Shown piece after piece: positions 9,748 through 20,115 of a stretch of 64,000 bases of DNA. Origin of the DNA: Anaerobaca lacustris (lineage in GTDB: Bacteria > Planctomycetota > Phycisphaerae > Sedimentisphaerales > Anaerobacaceae); assembly GCF_030012215.1 (NCBI RefSeq), contig NZ_JASCXX010000004.1, positions 124,001 through 188,000 on the forward strand. Reading direction: 5' to 3'. The stretch's first letter is position 1, and each line of letters starts with the position of its first letter. The position numbers and the translations under genes were made by a program. The notes under the pieces are model-generated. The model was not told the origin of the DNA. It saw nothing but the letters and a program-made list of their open reading frames with translations, and ran no database searches.

Positions 9748-10239
9748 ATGAGCACCGTTATCGAGACGCGGGCCAAGCCGGGCAAGTACCTGACCTTCGC
9801 CCTGGGGCCCGAAGAGTTCGGACTGGAGATCCTCAAGGTTCGCGAGATCATCGGCTACATGGCCATCACAGCCGTTCCGCAGACCCCTGAGTACATCCGG
9901 GGCGTCATCAATCTGCGCGGACAGGTCATCCCTGTAGTCGATCTGCGCGCCAAGTTCGCCATGCACAGCGAGGAGAGAACGTCGCAAACGTGCATCATCG
10001 TCGTCGAAACCCGCCACGGCGATCAGAAATTCAACACCGGCATCGTCGTCGACCGCGTGCGGGACGTGCTGGACATCACCGCCGGCCAGATCGAGGACGC
10101 GCCCAGCTTCGGCGCCAGTGTGGAGACGGACTTCATCTTGAGCATGGCCAAGATCACCGACTCCGTCAAGATCCTCCTCGATATCGATCGGGTCCTCGGC
10201 TCGGTGGATATGGCGACCCTGCGCAGAACAGCAGCGTGA
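9748..10239 (+). CDS. cheW: CheW-like chemotaxis coupling protein (first copy)
   Basis: A 163-aa single-domain CheW that bridges chemoreceptors and the histidine kinase CheA in cytoplasmic arrays. The family core is clear: YLTFALGPEEFGLEILKVRE near the N-terminus, VINLRGQVIPVVDLR, and GIVVDRVRDVLDI. An AAAGGGGA ribosome site precedes the ATG. A receptor gene follows 121 bases downstream, and an almost parallel cheW-receptor pair is repeated at 12849-16916. No cheA, cheB, cheR or cheY lies in the window, so its kinase partner is encoded elsewhere. Confidence 0.93.
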   Translation: MSTVIETRAKPGKYLTFALGPEEFGLEILKVREIIGYMAITAVPQTPEYIRGVINLRGQVIPVVDLRAKFAMHSEERTSQTCIIVVETRHGDQKFNTGIVVDRVRDVLDITAGQIEDAPSFGASVETDFILSMAKITDSVKILLDIDRVLGSVDMATLRRTAA

Positions 10240-10360
10240 CATGAAAACAGGACCGATCTCACACATGGACGTCTGAGCCAACGCACACACGGAGATATCG
10301 ACACCAGGACAGCCTGGTGCGATCGAGCAAGAGCATGTGTCATACTTCAGGAGAACGAGA

Positions 10361-12328
10361 ATGTTCAAGAACATGAAACTGGCAACGAAAATGGGAGTGG
10401 GCTTCGGCTTCCTGGTCGTGATCTCAGGGATTCTGGGGTACGTCGGATGGAACGGCCTGAGCAACGTGGCAAGGAATGCCGAACTGAACCGCGGGGGCAA
10501 CGAGTGTATCGAAAGGCTCAATGACTGTGCGTCGCTCCGCCGGGACTTTGCGCTCCACGGCTTCGACAAGGTCGGCAACAACGAGAAGAACGCGGCCGAC
10601 ATGTGGCACGAGGCGTACAACGCGCTGATGGCCCGACTGAAGCAGATGGAAGGCGAACAAGGTCTTTCAGCAGCCGACAAGGCCCGCGTCACCGAGGCGA
10701 TCAACGGGATGCCCGCCTACCTGACGTCGTTCGAGCGACAGAAAGAGTCACGACAGACGAGAGACACCGCCTTCCAACTTTGGACGAAGGTCGGCTGGGA
10801 CATCACCCAGGAGGTCGCCAACGTGATCCGGGACGTGATCCAGCCGGCCCGCGCGGCGGCCGAACAGTCCAAGGACGTGGACGAGATGATCAAATGGGCC
10901 CGCATCGCCCTCCAGCTCGATGAATCGGTCTTCCAGGAGTTCCTGATTCTTCGCATCAACGGGGTCGCCCTGGTAGCCACCAACAGGGACGAGCAATGGG
11001 CCGCCGTGCAACAGCAGCTCGCAAAAGTCAGGACCAACGTCGAGGCGTGGGCCGATCTGGTCAAGGGCAACGCCCAGCTCGAAACGGTTGCGAGAAACAT
11101 CGCCGGCTATGTGAACAGCTATGAGCAAGGCGGCCAGCAGTACTATAGCGGCATCGTGGCGGGCCGACAGGCCAATACGGAAATGGCCACCGCCGCCAGG
11201 GCGATCGTCGACACGATCGTCGGCTTGCAGACTTCTTTGAAGGACGGGATGGAAACCACCACAGCGCGTACGAACACGATCATGGCCGTGATGGCGGTCT
11301 CGGGTATCGCTATCGGCATCGTTCTGGCGGTGGTCATCACGATGAGCATCATCAAGCCTATCAAACGGATCATCGATGCACTGACCGCCGGCTCCGAGCA
11401 GGTGGCGGCCGCCTCCGGGCAGGTCTCCGCGGCGTCGCAGTCGCTGGCCGAAGGCGCGACCGAACAGGCAGCGGGACTCGAAGAAACCTCTTCCAGCCTC
11501 GAAGAGATGTCGTCCATGACCAAGCAGAACGCCGACAACGCCCAGCAGGCCAACACCCTGGCTGCCGAGGCCCGCAAGGCCGCCGACACCGGCGCCGAGT
11601 CGATGGGGCGAATGAACGCCGCGATCCGAGAGATCCAGAGAAGCTCCGACGAGACCAGCAAGATCATCAAGGTCATCGATGAGATCGCATTCCAGACCAA
11701 CCTGCTGGCGCTGAACGCCGCGGTCGAGGCCGCGCGTGCCGGCGAGGCGGGCAAGGGCTTTGCCGTCGTGGCCGAGGAGGTCCGGAATCTCGCGATGCGA
11801 TCGGCCGAGGCCGCCAAAAACACGGCCAACATGATTGAGGAATCCGTCAAGAACGCCAACAACGGCGTGGACATCGCCACGGAGGTCGGCAAAGTCCTCG
11901 ACGAGATCGTCCAGGGCATCGGCAAGACCACCGATCTGGTCAGTGAGATCGCCGCGGCCAGCCAGGAGCAGGCCCAGGGGATCGACCAGGTCAACACCGC
12001 CGTCGCCCAGATGGATAAGGTCACCCAGCAGAACGCCGCCAACGCCGAGGAAAGTGCCAGCGCTTCGGAGGAACTCAGCAGCCAGGCCGAATCGATGAAT
12101 GAGATCGTCGGCGAACTGATCGCCCTGGTTGGCGGAGCCACCCGAACGACGGCGCCGCAACAGCAACGCCACAACACGGCCGGTCGCACGCTGTCCCAGA
12201 CCGACCGCATGTATCACAGCATCGCAGGCGGAAAACCCAAGAAGGCTCAGAAGCCGTCTGCCAGATCGTCCGTGGAGAAGGCCATTCCCCTCGGCGATGA
12301 CGATGAACTGGACCACTTCAACTCCTGA
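10361..12328 (+). CDS. Methyl-accepting chemotaxis protein (helical periplasmic sensor)
   Basis: A 655-aa transmembrane chemoreceptor. Membrane segment 1 is near residues 11-30, the periplasmic region spans about 31-300, and the second membrane segment ([19 protein letters not shown]) leads into the signalling helices. The periplasmic part is predicted all-helical and resembles HBM-type sensors, though that is a judgement by eye. The signalling tip [20 protein letters not shown] is canonical. ATG 10361 is chosen for the AGGAG 8 bases upstream rather than the GTG at 10337. There is no C-terminal CheR-binding pentapeptide. A 7-bp hairpin (10302-10319) lies in the leader. The cytoplasmic half is nearly identical to that of the receptor at 14763. 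Confidence 0.92.
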   Translation: MFKNMKLATKMGVGFGFLVVISGILGYVGWNGLSNVARNAELNRGGNECIERLNDCASLRRDFALHGFDKVGNNEKNAADMWHEAYNALMARLKQMEGEQGLSAADKARVTEAINGMPAYLTSFERQKESRQTRDTAFQLWTKVGWDITQEVANVIRDVIQPARAAAEQSKDVDEMIKWARIALQLDESVFQEFLILRINGVALVATNRDEQWAAVQQQLAKVRTNVEAWADLVKGNAQLETVARNIAGYVNSYEQGGQQYYSGIVAGRQANTEMATAARAIVDTIVGLQTSLKDGMETTTARTNTIMAVMAVSGIAIGIVLAVVITMSIIKPIKRIIDALTAGSEQVAAASGQVSAASQSLAEGATEQAAGLEETSSSLEEMSSMTKQNADNAQQANTLAAEARKAADTGAESMGRMNAAIREIQRSSDETSKIIKVIDEIAFQTNLLALNAAVEAARAGEAGKGFAVVAEEVRNLAMRSAEAAKNTANMIEESVKNANNGVDIATEVGKVLDEIVQGIGKTTDLVSEIAAASQEQAQGIDQVNTAVAQMDKVTQQNAANAEESASASEELSSQAESMNEIVGELIALVGGATRTTAPQQQRHNTAGRTLSQTDRMYHSIAGGKPKKAQKPSARSSVEKAIPLGDDDELDHFNS

Positions 12329-12348
12329 TGGTATCACTCGTCCACGAA

Positions 12349-12381
12349 GCGCTTCCGGAGGGCTCGTCCCTCCGGAAGCGC
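12349..12381 (+). terminator. Strong hairpin after first receptor gene
   Basis: A perfect 14-bp inverted repeat (arms 12349-12362 and 12368-12381, sequence GCGCTTCCGGAGGG and its complement) with a 5-base loop starts about 20 bases after the receptor stop codon. No T-run follows, so it may act as a 3'-end stabiliser or a Rho-assisted terminator rather than a standard intrinsic terminator. Confidence 0.5.
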
Positions 12382-12848
12382 CGAACGGACGGCGACCCCA
12401 TGAACCTTCGGCTCCACCAACCCGCTTTCGTCGCCGAAGATCGCCGGACATACGAGCGATTGTCCCCCAGGGCCCGAATGGGTGTGCGCCACTTATGGGA
12501 CATGGACCGAGACAACGCACGAGGAACATCGGTCCGCATGCACCCAGTGGTTGTCCCACGCAAATACCTTGAGAACGCGCGCGCCGTTTCGCCAGATCGG
12601 GACTTATCGGACAGTGGTGATTCGCATCACGGAATCCGGCGCTGCCCCGCAGGAAATTCGCTAAGTTTCCGATCCTGTAACTGCCGAAAACCTGGGATGT
12701 CCTGCCATCGTGCCTGGGGACATGGGACTGTGGGTTGGCTTAGGCGCCCCGGATTCACGGTCGGCACGTTGGGGTTGAATCATCCACGCAGGAACAGGAA
12801 CGTATCTGCCTCGGGGACGGTCCCGTAGGCATGTTAAGGAGTCCTCAC
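12382..12848. other. Intergenic region before second cheW, no gene seen
   Basis: About 470 bases with no convincing gene. Open frames run through it but have no ribosome site and no recognisable protein. It presumably holds the promoter of the second cheW-porin-receptor group, but I see no clear sigma-70 or sigma-54 boxes. Confidence 0.45.
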
Positions 12849-13364
12849 ATGACAGCAACGGCATCCAAACCGCAGCACCGCAGCACCGCGGCCCAGCAGA
12901 AGGAAGGCAAGTACCTGACCTTCGCGCTGGCCCACGAAGAGTACGGCCTCGAGATCCTCAAGGTCCGTGAGATCATCGGCTACATCGACGTGACCGCCGT
13001 GCCCCAGACCCCGCACTACGTCAAGGGCGTCATCAACCTGCGCGGCCAGGTCATTCCCGTCGTCGATCTGCGCGCCAAGTTCGGCATGGAGACCACCGAC
13101 GTGACGGACGAAACCTGTATCATCGTCGTGGAAATCCGCTGCGCCGACCGCACGTCGAGCACGGGCATCATCGTCGACCGCGTCCAGGAAGTCCTCGACA
13201 TCGCCGGCCAGAACATCGAGGATGCCCCGCAGTTCGACGCCTCGGTCGACACCAGCTTCATCCTGGGCATGGGCAAGGTGGGCGACGCGGTCAAGATTCT
13301 TCTCGACATCGACAAAGTGCTCGCCGGTGAGAGCCTGGACGGCCTCCGGTCCGAAACGCTATGA
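12849..13364 (+). CDS. cheW: CheW-like chemotaxis coupling protein (second copy)
   Basis: A 171-aa CheW paralogue of the protein at 9748. Shared signatures are YLTFALAHEEYGLEILKVRE, VINLRGQVIPVVDLRAKFG and GIIVDRVQEVLDIAG. The ATG at 12849 follows AAGGAG with proper spacing; the ATG at 12831 is rejected because that ribosome site lies inside it. The N-terminus has a short Gln/Ser/Ala-rich extension lacking in the first copy. A porin gene and a receptor follow at 53- and 75-base gaps, suggesting one transcript and a dedicated sensory set. Confidence 0.93.
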   Translation: MTATASKPQHRSTAAQQKEGKYLTFALAHEEYGLEILKVREIIGYIDVTAVPQTPHYVKGVINLRGQVIPVVDLRAKFGMETTDVTDETCIIVVEIRCADRTSSTGIIVDRVQEVLDIAGQNIEDAPQFDASVDTSFILGMGKVGDAVKILLDIDKVLAGESLDGLRSETL

Positions 13365-13416
13365 TGGCCGCCGACAATGGTGTCCTCACTCATGGACTGA
13401 AAGAAAGGATGAGAGA

Positions 13417-14688
13417 ATGAGAACAGGGAAATGGATTTGGATCTGTTTGGTCGCACTGATGATGAGCCGGACCTGCGGCGCCGACGATGCGTCGATCGAC
13501 AACCGCCTCGTCCAACTGGAGAAAGAGATTGCCGAGCTGAAACAGACGCGGGCCACGTCGGCCGAGCCAACCGTTTCCGGCGACAGCAAAAAGAAAGGGC
13601 TGTTCTCGAGTGTAGACGTTCAGTTCTATGGCTACATCAAAGCCGACGGTTCCTACGACTCGTCCCGGACCACGCCCGGCAACTACGTGCTGTGGGTGGA
13701 CTCAGAGGCCACGCGGAAGAACGACGACGAGTTCAACCTGACCGCCAATGAGACGCGCCTGGGCATGAATTTCAGCGGACCGTCCAGCGAGACGCTGAAG
13801 ACCTCGGGCAAAGTGGAATTCGATTTCTTCGGAAACTATGCCGACGAGAACAAGGCCAAGATCCAGATGCGCCACGCGTACATGAATCTCGAATGGCCCG
13901 AAGCGCAGCTCAGCCTTCTGGCCGGCCAGACCTGGGACGTCATCTCGCCGTTGAACCCGAGCACCCTGAACTACAGCGTGCTCTGGATCGGAGGCAACAT
14001 CGGGTACCGTCGTCCTCAGGTGCGTCTGACCAAAGGGCTGTCGGTGACGGACAAGGTGAACGTCAAACTGGAGGGTGCGTTGACCCGGACGATCGGCAGA
14101 CCTGCTTTCGGGGATTCGGAGAGCGGTGAGGATGCCGGCGTGCCCACCGTTCAGGGACGCGTCAGCGCCACGTTTCCGTTCTTCGGTCCCAAGCCGACGA
14201 CGATCGGCGTCTCGGGACACTTCGGCAAGGAGGAATATGACCTCGATGCGACCGGGCGGAACACGACCATCGAAAGCCAGTCCATCAACCTGGACGTAAC
14301 CCAGCCTGTCTGCAAGTGGATGACGATCAAGGCCGAGCTGTTCAGCGGCTGGAACCTCAACACCTATCTCGGCGGGATCAACCAGGGAGTCAACACGACC
14401 ACCCTGCGTCCGATTGACAGCCAGGGAGGCTGGATCGCCGCCAGCCTGGGCCCATGGGGCAAGTGGAGCTCGGCCGTCGGCTTCGGCGCCGACAACGTGG
14501 ATCGCGATGACGTCGTCGGCAACAACAGCCTCCGGACGCGCAACTCCTGTCTGTTCGGCAACGTTCGCTATGACGTGAACGCCCACGCGCAGGTGGGCCT
14601 GGAACTGTCGCGCTGGGACACGAACTACAGAGGAGCGGGCGACGCCAAGGACATGCGCGTCCAGGCGTCGTTCATCTATAAGTTCTGA
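13417..14688 (+). CDS. Outer-membrane porin-like protein with N-terminal coiled coil
   Basis: A 423-aa exported protein. The signal peptide ([17 protein letters not shown]) is followed by a short coiled coil ([17 protein letters not shown], about 25-45) and a long region of alternating polar and aromatic beta strands ending in a terminal Phe (ASFIYKF), the hallmark of outer-membrane barrels. The layout resembles DcaP-type porins, which carry a coiled-coil stalk and pass small organic solutes. It lies between cheW and a receptor gene, so it may admit the compound the receptor senses; that link is an inference from position. AGGATGAGAGA precedes the ATG. Confidence 0.8.
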   Translation: MRTGKWIWICLVALMMSRTCGADDASIDNRLVQLEKEIAELKQTRATSAEPTVSGDSKKKGLFSSVDVQFYGYIKADGSYDSSRTTPGNYVLWVDSEATRKNDDEFNLTANETRLGMNFSGPSSETLKTSGKVEFDFFGNYADENKAKIQMRHAYMNLEWPEAQLSLLAGQTWDVISPLNPSTLNYSVLWIGGNIGYRRPQVRLTKGLSVTDKVNVKLEGALTRTIGRPAFGDSESGEDAGVPTVQGRVSATFPFFGPKPTTIGVSGHFGKEEYDLDATGRNTTIESQSINLDVTQPVCKWMTIKAELFSGWNLNTYLGGINQGVNTTTLRPIDSQGGWIAASLGPWGKWSSAVGFGADNVDRDDVVGNNSLRTRNSCLFGNVRYDVNAHAQVGLELSRWDTNYRGAGDAKDMRVQASFIYKF

Positions 14689-14762
14689 TCGTCTCCACGG
14701 CGGGAGACCTGGGTTCGAAGGAGCGTGGTTCGATTCATTTCCATGAAGTGAAGGGGTATACC

Positions 14763-16916
14763 ATGCTGAAGAACGTCAAATTGCAGACCAAGCTGCTGAC
14801 CCTCGGCATCGCCATGACCGTGATCCCATTGCTGATCGTCTCGGTGGTGATCTTCGTCCAGAACAAGCGGATGGTCGCGGTCGCCGAGCAGGGAAACACG
14901 GACCTGGCATACACCGATCTGGACCACATCGCCATGAACGTCTATGGGATGTGCAAGGCCCAGCAGGAAATGCTGCAGGCCAACATCGACTCCTCACTGA
15001 ACGTCGCACGTGACATCGTGCAGAACAGCGGAGGCATCCGTCTCGCCGAGGAGACCATCACATGGGACGCCGTCAATCAGTACACCAATGCCGGACAGCG
15101 GGTGACGCTGCCCAAGATGATGGTCGGCGACACCTGGCTGGGCAAGATCAGTGACATGACCACCCCCGCTCCGGTGGTGGACAAGACACAGAACCTCGTC
15201 CAGGCCACGTGCACGATCTTCCAGAAGATGAACGAGGCCGGGGACATGCTGCGCGTCAGCACGAACGTCCAGAAACTGGACGGCGCCCGCGCGATCGGCA
15301 CCTACATTCCACGGACGCGAGCGGACGGCACACCCGACCCTGTAGTCGCCAGCGTGCTCCAGGGCCAGACCTATCACGGCCGCGCGTTCGTGGTGAACCG
15401 ATGGTACATCACCGCGTACGAACCGATCCGTGACGCCAGTCAGAACATCGTCGGCATGCTGTACGTCGGCGTGCCGCAGGAAAGCGTCGCCGCGTTGCGG
15501 CAGTCCATCATGGACATAACGGTCGGCAAGACCGGATACGTCTACGTGCTCGATTCCAAAGGGCACTACGTCGTCTCCGAGAAGGGCAAGCGCGACGGTG
15601 AGAATATCAACGAGGCCAAGGACGCCAATGGAGATCTCTTCATTCAGGAGATCTGCAAGAAAGCCGTCGCGCTGAAAGAGGGCGAGATCGCCGAGCAGCG
15701 GTACCCGTGGAAGAACGCCGGCGATGCCGTGGCCCGCGAGAAGGTCGCCCGGATCGTCTACTTCGAGCCGTGGGACTGGGTCATCGGCGTCGGCTCCTAT
15801 ACAGACGAGTTCTATGAGGCCCGCGATCAGGTCACGGCCATCGGCAACGCGGGGAACCGCATCCTGGCCCTCGTTCTCGTGGCGGCATTTCTGACCACGG
15901 CGGTGATCTGGTACCTCATGGCTCGCGGCCTGGCTGGCCGAATCTCCCGCGTGGTCTCACAGCTTTCCGAGGGCGCCGATCAGGTGGCCTCGGCCTCCGG
16001 GCAGGTCTCCTCCGCCTCGCAGTCGCTCGCGGAGGGCGCCACCGAGCAGGCCGCCGGACTCCAGGAGACCTCGTCCAGCCTCGAAGAGATGGCCTCGATG
16101 ACCAAGCAAAACGCCGCCAACGCCCAGCAGGCCAACCTGCTGGCCTCGGAAGCTCGCAAGTCCGCGGACACCGGCGCCGAATCCATGGCCCGCATGAACG
16201 GCGCCATCCGCGAGATCCAGAAGAGTTCCGACGAGACCAGCAAGATCATCAAGGTCATCGACGAGATCGCGTTCCAGACCAACCTGCTGGCCCTCAACGC
16301 CGCCGTCGAGGCGGCGCGAGCGGGCGAGGCGGGCAAGGGCTTCGCGGTGGTCGCCGAAGAGGTCCGCAATCTGGCGATGCGCTCGGCCGAGGCCGCCAAG
16401 AACACGGCGAACATGATCCAGGAATCCGTCAAGAACGCCAACAACGGCGTGGACATCGCCACGGAAGTGGGCAAGGTTCTGGACGAGATCGTTCAGGGCA
16501 TCGGCAAGACGACGGATCTGGTCAGTGAGATCGCCGCCGCGTCGCAGGAGCAGGCACAGGGCATCGACCAGGTCAATACGGCGATCGCTCAGATGGACAA
16601 GGTGACACAACAGAACGCTGCAAACGCCGAGGAAAGCGCCAGTGCCTCTGAGCAACTCAGTGCCCAGGCCGAAACGATGAACGAGATGGTCGGTGAATTG
16701 GCCGCGTTGGTTGGGGGTGCGGCCCGAAACACGACCGGCCGGACCCATTCATCCAAGCAAGGACGAGCCCTTCGTCCGTCGGACCATGTGTATCACCACA
16801 TCGCCGGGACCGGCAAGGTCAAGAAAACCCCGGCTGCCACCGCCAAGCCGAGCCGGGCATCGGCCCATCAGAGCATTCCGCTCGACGACGACGGGTTCAA
16901 CCAGTTCAACGAGTAG
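14763..16916 (+). CDS. Methyl-accepting chemotaxis protein with Cache-type sensor
   Basis: A 717-aa chemoreceptor. Membrane segment 1 ([19 protein letters not shown]) is near residues 15-37. The periplasmic sensor (about 38-365) ends in a Cache fold, with [19 protein letters not shown] and [16 protein letters not shown], and resembles Cache_3-Cache_2 ligand sensors of small organic acids. A second membrane segment ([19 protein letters not shown]) precedes the signalling domain, which carries [20 protein letters not shown]. The start is the ATG after AAGGGG, not the GTG at 14748. Its cytoplasmic half matches the receptor at 10361, but the sensor domains differ, so the two detect different ligands through one array. 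Confidence 0.93.
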   Translation: MLKNVKLQTKLLTLGIAMTVIPLLIVSVVIFVQNKRMVAVAEQGNTDLAYTDLDHIAMNVYGMCKAQQEMLQANIDSSLNVARDIVQNSGGIRLAEETITWDAVNQYTNAGQRVTLPKMMVGDTWLGKISDMTTPAPVVDKTQNLVQATCTIFQKMNEAGDMLRVSTNVQKLDGARAIGTYIPRTRADGTPDPVVASVLQGQTYHGRAFVVNRWYITAYEPIRDASQNIVGMLYVGVPQESVAALRQSIMDITVGKTGYVYVLDSKGHYVVSEKGKRDGENINEAKDANGDLFIQEICKKAVALKEGEIAEQRYPWKNAGDAVAREKVARIVYFEPWDWVIGVGSYTDEFYEARDQVTAIGNAGNRILALVLVAAFLTTAVIWYLMARGLAGRISRVVSQLSEGADQVASASGQVSSASQSLAEGATEQAAGLQETSSSLEEMASMTKQNAANAQQANLLASEARKSADTGAESMARMNGAIREIQKSSDETSKIIKVIDEIAFQTNLLALNAAVEAARAGEAGKGFAVVAEEVRNLAMRSAEAAKNTANMIQESVKNANNGVDIATEVGKVLDEIVQGIGKTTDLVSEIAAASQEQAQGIDQVNTAIAQMDKVTQQNAANAEESASASEQLSAQAETMNEMVGELAALVGGAARNTTGRTHSSKQGRALRPSDHVYHHIAGTGKVKKTPAATAKPSRASAHQSIPLDDDGFNQFNE

Positions 16917-16933
16917 CACGACCTGACGCTGAA

Positions 16934-16970
16934 CGTCCCCAAGTGGGCTATCCGAGTCCACTTGGGGACG
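16934..16970 (+). terminator. Hairpin at end of chemosensory island
   Basis: A 13-bp perfect inverted repeat (CGTCCCCAAGTGG and its complement) around an 11-base loop starts about 18 bases after the second receptor's stop. No T-run follows, so it is terminator-like rather than a classical intrinsic terminator. Confidence 0.5.
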
Positions 16971-17128
16971 AGCGATTCTGCAGCCCCTCGCATCGCTCCC
17001 CCCAGACCCCCTCTGCCCCAATCAAGTTCACGACCGAGCCACCTGGCCATCTCCCCAGCACACCCCCGGCAATCCGGGCTTGCAGGTCGCAAGCCACGAA
17101 CAACGAACAGGCCATCCCACTATTTTTC

Positions 17129-17157
17129 TTGCAATGGGCGGGCGGTTGACGTATCTT
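17129..17157 (+). promoter_or_regulatory. Possible sigma-70 promoter for the SurA/PpiD-like gene
   Basis: TTGCAA and TATCTT are separated by 17 bases in the AT-rich patch upstream of the gene at 17218. Each box matches consensus at four of six positions, so this is only a candidate. Confidence 0.3.
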
Positions 17158-17217
17158 TAAGCCCTTTGTGTTTCAATGGATAACAGGCGCATACGTCCCT
17201 AAGCCCGGAGTTGGAAT

Positions 17218-19428
17218 ATGAACTTAGTCAAATGGTTCAGGAAGAACAACAAGAAGGTCATGGCCGTCGTGGTGATCGTGCTGATGGTCGGCTTCATCGG
17301 CGGCTCGGCGATCGAGTATCTCTTCCAGGGCAGCGGCGGTGCGAACGAGGCGGTTGCGTTCTACGGGAAGCAGAAGATCAGCCATTACGACCGTGAAATG
17401 GCCCGTCAAGAACTCGAAATCCTCCAAATGCTCGGGGCGGCCCAGGTCCTCCAATCGCGGGACCTGCTCGGGATCCTCCTGAGCGAGGTGCTGTTCTCGC
17501 AGGAGCGCGCCTCAGCCGAGGTGCTCGAATACGCCAGACAGATGATCCAGCGGAACCGCTACCGCGTCGGCGACAAGGAACTCCAGGCGATCTATTCGAA
17601 GACGGTTCCGACGGACATCTACTGGATCCTGCTGTGTGAGGAGGCACGCTCGGCGGGCATTCACATCAGCAGCGAAGACGTTGGCCGGCTGCTCGCCCAG
17701 GTCATTCCACAGTTGTTCGGCGGCCAGACGTATGGGACGGTGATGCAGAACATGGTCAGCCGCTATGGCATGTCCGAAGACCACATCCTGACCACCTACG
17801 GCAAGGTGCTGGCGGTGCTCCAGTATGCCGAGATCATCTGTTCGGTCCAGGCCGTCACCGGCTCCCAGATTCGGCATCTGGCCAGCTTCGAGAACGAATC
17901 GATGAACGCCGAGGTCGTGCAGATGAGGGCTGCTTACTTTGCCGACAAGAGCATAACCCCCTCGCAGGCCGAACTTGTCGAGCAGTTCACCAAGTACAAG
18001 GACGTCTTCCCCGGCGACGCCAGTGAGGCCAACCCCTACGGGTTCGGGTACAAGCTGCCGGACCGGCTACAGCTCGAGTATATCGCCGTGAGATTGGCCG
18101 ATGTCTCGTCCATCGTGCCCGTTCCCACCCAGGAAGACATGGAAACGTTCTACCGAGACAACCGCAACCGGCTCTTCACCGAGCAGGTTGCTACTGATCC
18201 CAACGATCCGAATTCCCCGCTTGTCGAGCGATTGAGGGATTTCTCCGAGGTCGTCGGCGACATTCGAGAGCAGTTGACGCAGCAGCGAATCACGACCCGG
18301 GCCGAGCAGATCCTGGTCGACGCTCGGAACGAGGCGGACGCACGCCTGGCGCCGCTTCGTGCCCGAGAAGAGAAACCCTCCGTTGAAGAGATGCAGCGAG
18401 AGGCCGGCGACTACCAGAAGATCGCGCAGGACCTGAGCGTCAAGCACGGCGTTGCCCTCTATAGTGGCCGAACCGGACTGCTCAGCGCCATGGACCTTCA
18501 AAACGACAGACACCTGGGCCGACTGCTTCTGACCGGCTACGGCCAGGCCCCGATCCGGCTCAGCCAGCTTCTGTTCTCCGTCGAGCAGTTCGGCGAGCGC
18601 GCGGTAACTCTGATGTCGGTTCCGGACGTTCAGATGTTCCGGAGCATCGGCCCGCTTCGCGACCTTTCGGCCGCGATCGGCCCAAACCTGTCCGATCAGA
18701 TCATGGTGATGGTGCGCATCGTGGCGATCGAACCCGTGGCGCCCCCGGAAAGCCTGGACGTCACCTACAGCACCAGGACGCTCCGCGTGGGCGGCGCAGC
18801 GACCGACGACAGCGTCCATTCGGTCAGAGAGAAGGTGGTCGAGGACCTGCGGAAGCTGGCGGCCTGGGACGCGACCAAGGCCCGGGCCCAGGAGTTCGTC
18901 GCCCTGGCCGCACAGGACGGCTGGGACGATGCTGTAACCAAGTACAACGAACTCTACGGCGAGCAAGCCAAAGAGGACCCGAACGATCCGGACGTCTTCG
19001 AGCTCCAGCATCTAACGGGCCTGCGAAGGATCTCGGCCGCGCAACTGCAGGTGATTGCCACGCAGGCGGCTGCCAACCCGGCCGCGCCCGAATACCTCCG
19101 CCGGCTCGGGGCCGAACGTCGCTTTATGGATCGGCTCCACTCGCTGATCCCGCCGGACAGGGATGAGGCGACCGAAGTGCCGCTGGTCATGGAATTCAAG
19201 CCCGACCAGAGTTTCTATTGTCTCCGCAGCCTCTCGATCCGGCGATTGAATCAGGAGCAATTCGAGAGCATCCGGCCCATGCTGCTCAGCCGGGAGGAGC
19301 ATGGCGAATCGCAGTCGCTGGCTACGACCCACCTCAATCCGGAGAATATCCTCAAGCGGATGGACTTCCGATTCGCCGAACAGATCACGCCCGTGGCGGA
19401 CAGAGCGCTTCCGGAGGACCCGGTGTAA
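17218..19428 (+). CDS. Membrane-anchored SurA/PpiD-like chaperone domain protein
   Basis: A 736-aa protein with a positively charged N-terminus (MNLVKWFRKNNKK) and a single membrane segment at about 14-35, leaving a large periplasmic part. The layout and the region about 45-210 resemble SurA/PpiD N-terminal chaperone domains, which hold unfolded exported proteins. I cannot find a convincing parvulin prolyl-isomerase motif in the remainder, so it may be a chaperone-only relative. Several heptad-like stretches (for example about residues 330-400) suggest helical arms. It overlaps the next gene by one base (TAATG), so the two are translationally coupled. It may help fold the many large exported proteins of this organism, which is an inference. 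Confidence 0.68.
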   Translation: MNLVKWFRKNNKKVMAVVVIVLMVGFIGGSAIEYLFQGSGGANEAVAFYGKQKISHYDREMARQELEILQMLGAAQVLQSRDLLGILLSEVLFSQERASAEVLEYARQMIQRNRYRVGDKELQAIYSKTVPTDIYWILLCEEARSAGIHISSEDVGRLLAQVIPQLFGGQTYGTVMQNMVSRYGMSEDHILTTYGKVLAVLQYAEIICSVQAVTGSQIRHLASFENESMNAEVVQMRAAYFADKSITPSQAELVEQFTKYKDVFPGDASEANPYGFGYKLPDRLQLEYIAVRLADVSSIVPVPTQEDMETFYRDNRNRLFTEQVATDPNDPNSPLVERLRDFSEVVGDIREQLTQQRITTRAEQILVDARNEADARLAPLRAREEKPSVEEMQREAGDYQKIAQDLSVKHGVALYSGRTGLLSAMDLQNDRHLGRLLLTGYGQAPIRLSQLLFSVEQFGERAVTLMSVPDVQMFRSIGPLRDLSAAIGPNLSDQIMVMVRIVAIEPVAPPESLDVTYSTRTLRVGGAATDDSVHSVREKVVEDLRKLAAWDATKARAQEFVALAAQDGWDDAVTKYNELYGEQAKEDPNDPDVFELQHLTGLRRISAAQLQVIATQAAANPAAPEYLRRLGAERRFMDRLHSLIPPDRDEATEVPLVMEFKPDQSFYCLRSLSIRRLNQEQFESIRPMLLSREEHGESQSLATTHLNPENILKRMDFRFAEQITPVADRALPEDPV

Positions 19429-19829
19429 TGCCGCAGACCTGGAAGGACAACCATGCGTTCTACTTGACCGTGGTCGGGCTGCTGGCCTGGCTCGTACCCG
19501 GTGGTGGGCATTTTCTGCTCAATGAGAGACGTCGTGGTATCGTGATCCTGGTCACCGTGGTGCTGACGTTCCTGATCGGCTTGTACGTCGGCTCGATCGG
19601 AATCATCGACGCCGTGAACGCCAAGCCCTGGTATGCGGCCCAGTTGATGAACTCACCTGTGGTCTTCTTCCTGGGCCGGATCAGCATGTCGGGCCATTTC
19701 CCCGTCTATGGAAGGGCCGGCGAGATCGGCCAGATCTACACGAGCATCGCCGGGCTGCTCAATCTACTGTGCATCGTGAATGCGATCTACACGGCGCATC
19801 TGCGAAGCCTTGATGAGGCGCGTGCGTAA
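19428..19829 (+). CDS. Small membrane protein, DUF6677-like
   Basis: A 133-aa membrane protein. The ATG shares a base with the previous stop (TAATG), and GGAGG lies just upstream in the preceding gene. Three or four hydrophobic segments are visible; the first, LLAWLVPGGGHFLLNERRRGI, has the W-x-x-P-G-x-G-H pattern of TM2/DUF6677-like small membrane proteins common in planctomycetes. Function unknown. Coupling to the periplasmic chaperone-like protein suggests a shared envelope role. Confidence 0.72.
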   Translation: MPQTWKDNHAFYLTVVGLLAWLVPGGGHFLLNERRRGIVILVTVVLTFLIGLYVGSIGIIDAVNAKPWYAAQLMNSPVVFFLGRISMSGHFPVYGRAGEIGQIYTSIAGLLNLLCIVNAIYTAHLRSLDEARA

Positions 19830-19830
19830 A

Positions 19831-20115
19831 ATGACGCCATTGATCTGCACTCTTCTGGCCAGCTTCACAACCCCGATGAGGCTCGATACAAACGCTGCAT
19901 CGATGCTCTGGCTGCTCCCGCTGGTCGTCGCCATCGCGGTCGTCTACAAGGCAACGAAGGTCCATCAGATCCGGGCGAAGTCTTTTGTCAGGGAAACGGC
20001 CCTGTTGATCGGCTCGATCATGGTATTCATTGCCGTTGCGGCGCTGATCCTCTACGGCGTGGCCTGGCTCGTCACCGAGCAGCTTCCGGCCATGGCCGGC
20101 GGGTCTGCATTTTAG
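19831..20115 (+). CDS. Small two-helix membrane protein of unknown function
   Basis: A 94-aa ORF starting two bases after the previous stop, with two hydrophobic segments (MLWLLPLVVAIAVVY and LLIGSIMVFIAVAALILYGVAWLV) separated by a basic loop (KATKVHQIRAKSFVRE). The ribosome site is weak (GAGG about a dozen bases upstream), so the exact start is uncertain; an ATG 18 bases upstream is also possible. No family recognised. It is the last gene of a three-gene membrane cluster, and its stop overlaps the stop of the convergent rnc gene. Confidence 0.65.
   Translation: MTPLICTLLASFTTPMRLDTNAASMLWLLPLVVAIAVVYKATKVHQIRAKSFVRETALLIGSIMVFIAVAALILYGVAWLVTEQLPAMAGGSAF

Noticed and set aside
12328-12828. 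A 166-codon plus-strand open frame after the first receptor gene
   Set aside because: It begins inside the receptor's stop region, includes a perfect hairpin, and has no ribosome site or coding-like composition.
17218-19428. Active peptidyl-prolyl isomerase PpiD
   Set aside because: Topology and N-terminal region fit, but I could not find a parvulin catalytic motif, so enzymatic activity is not claimed.
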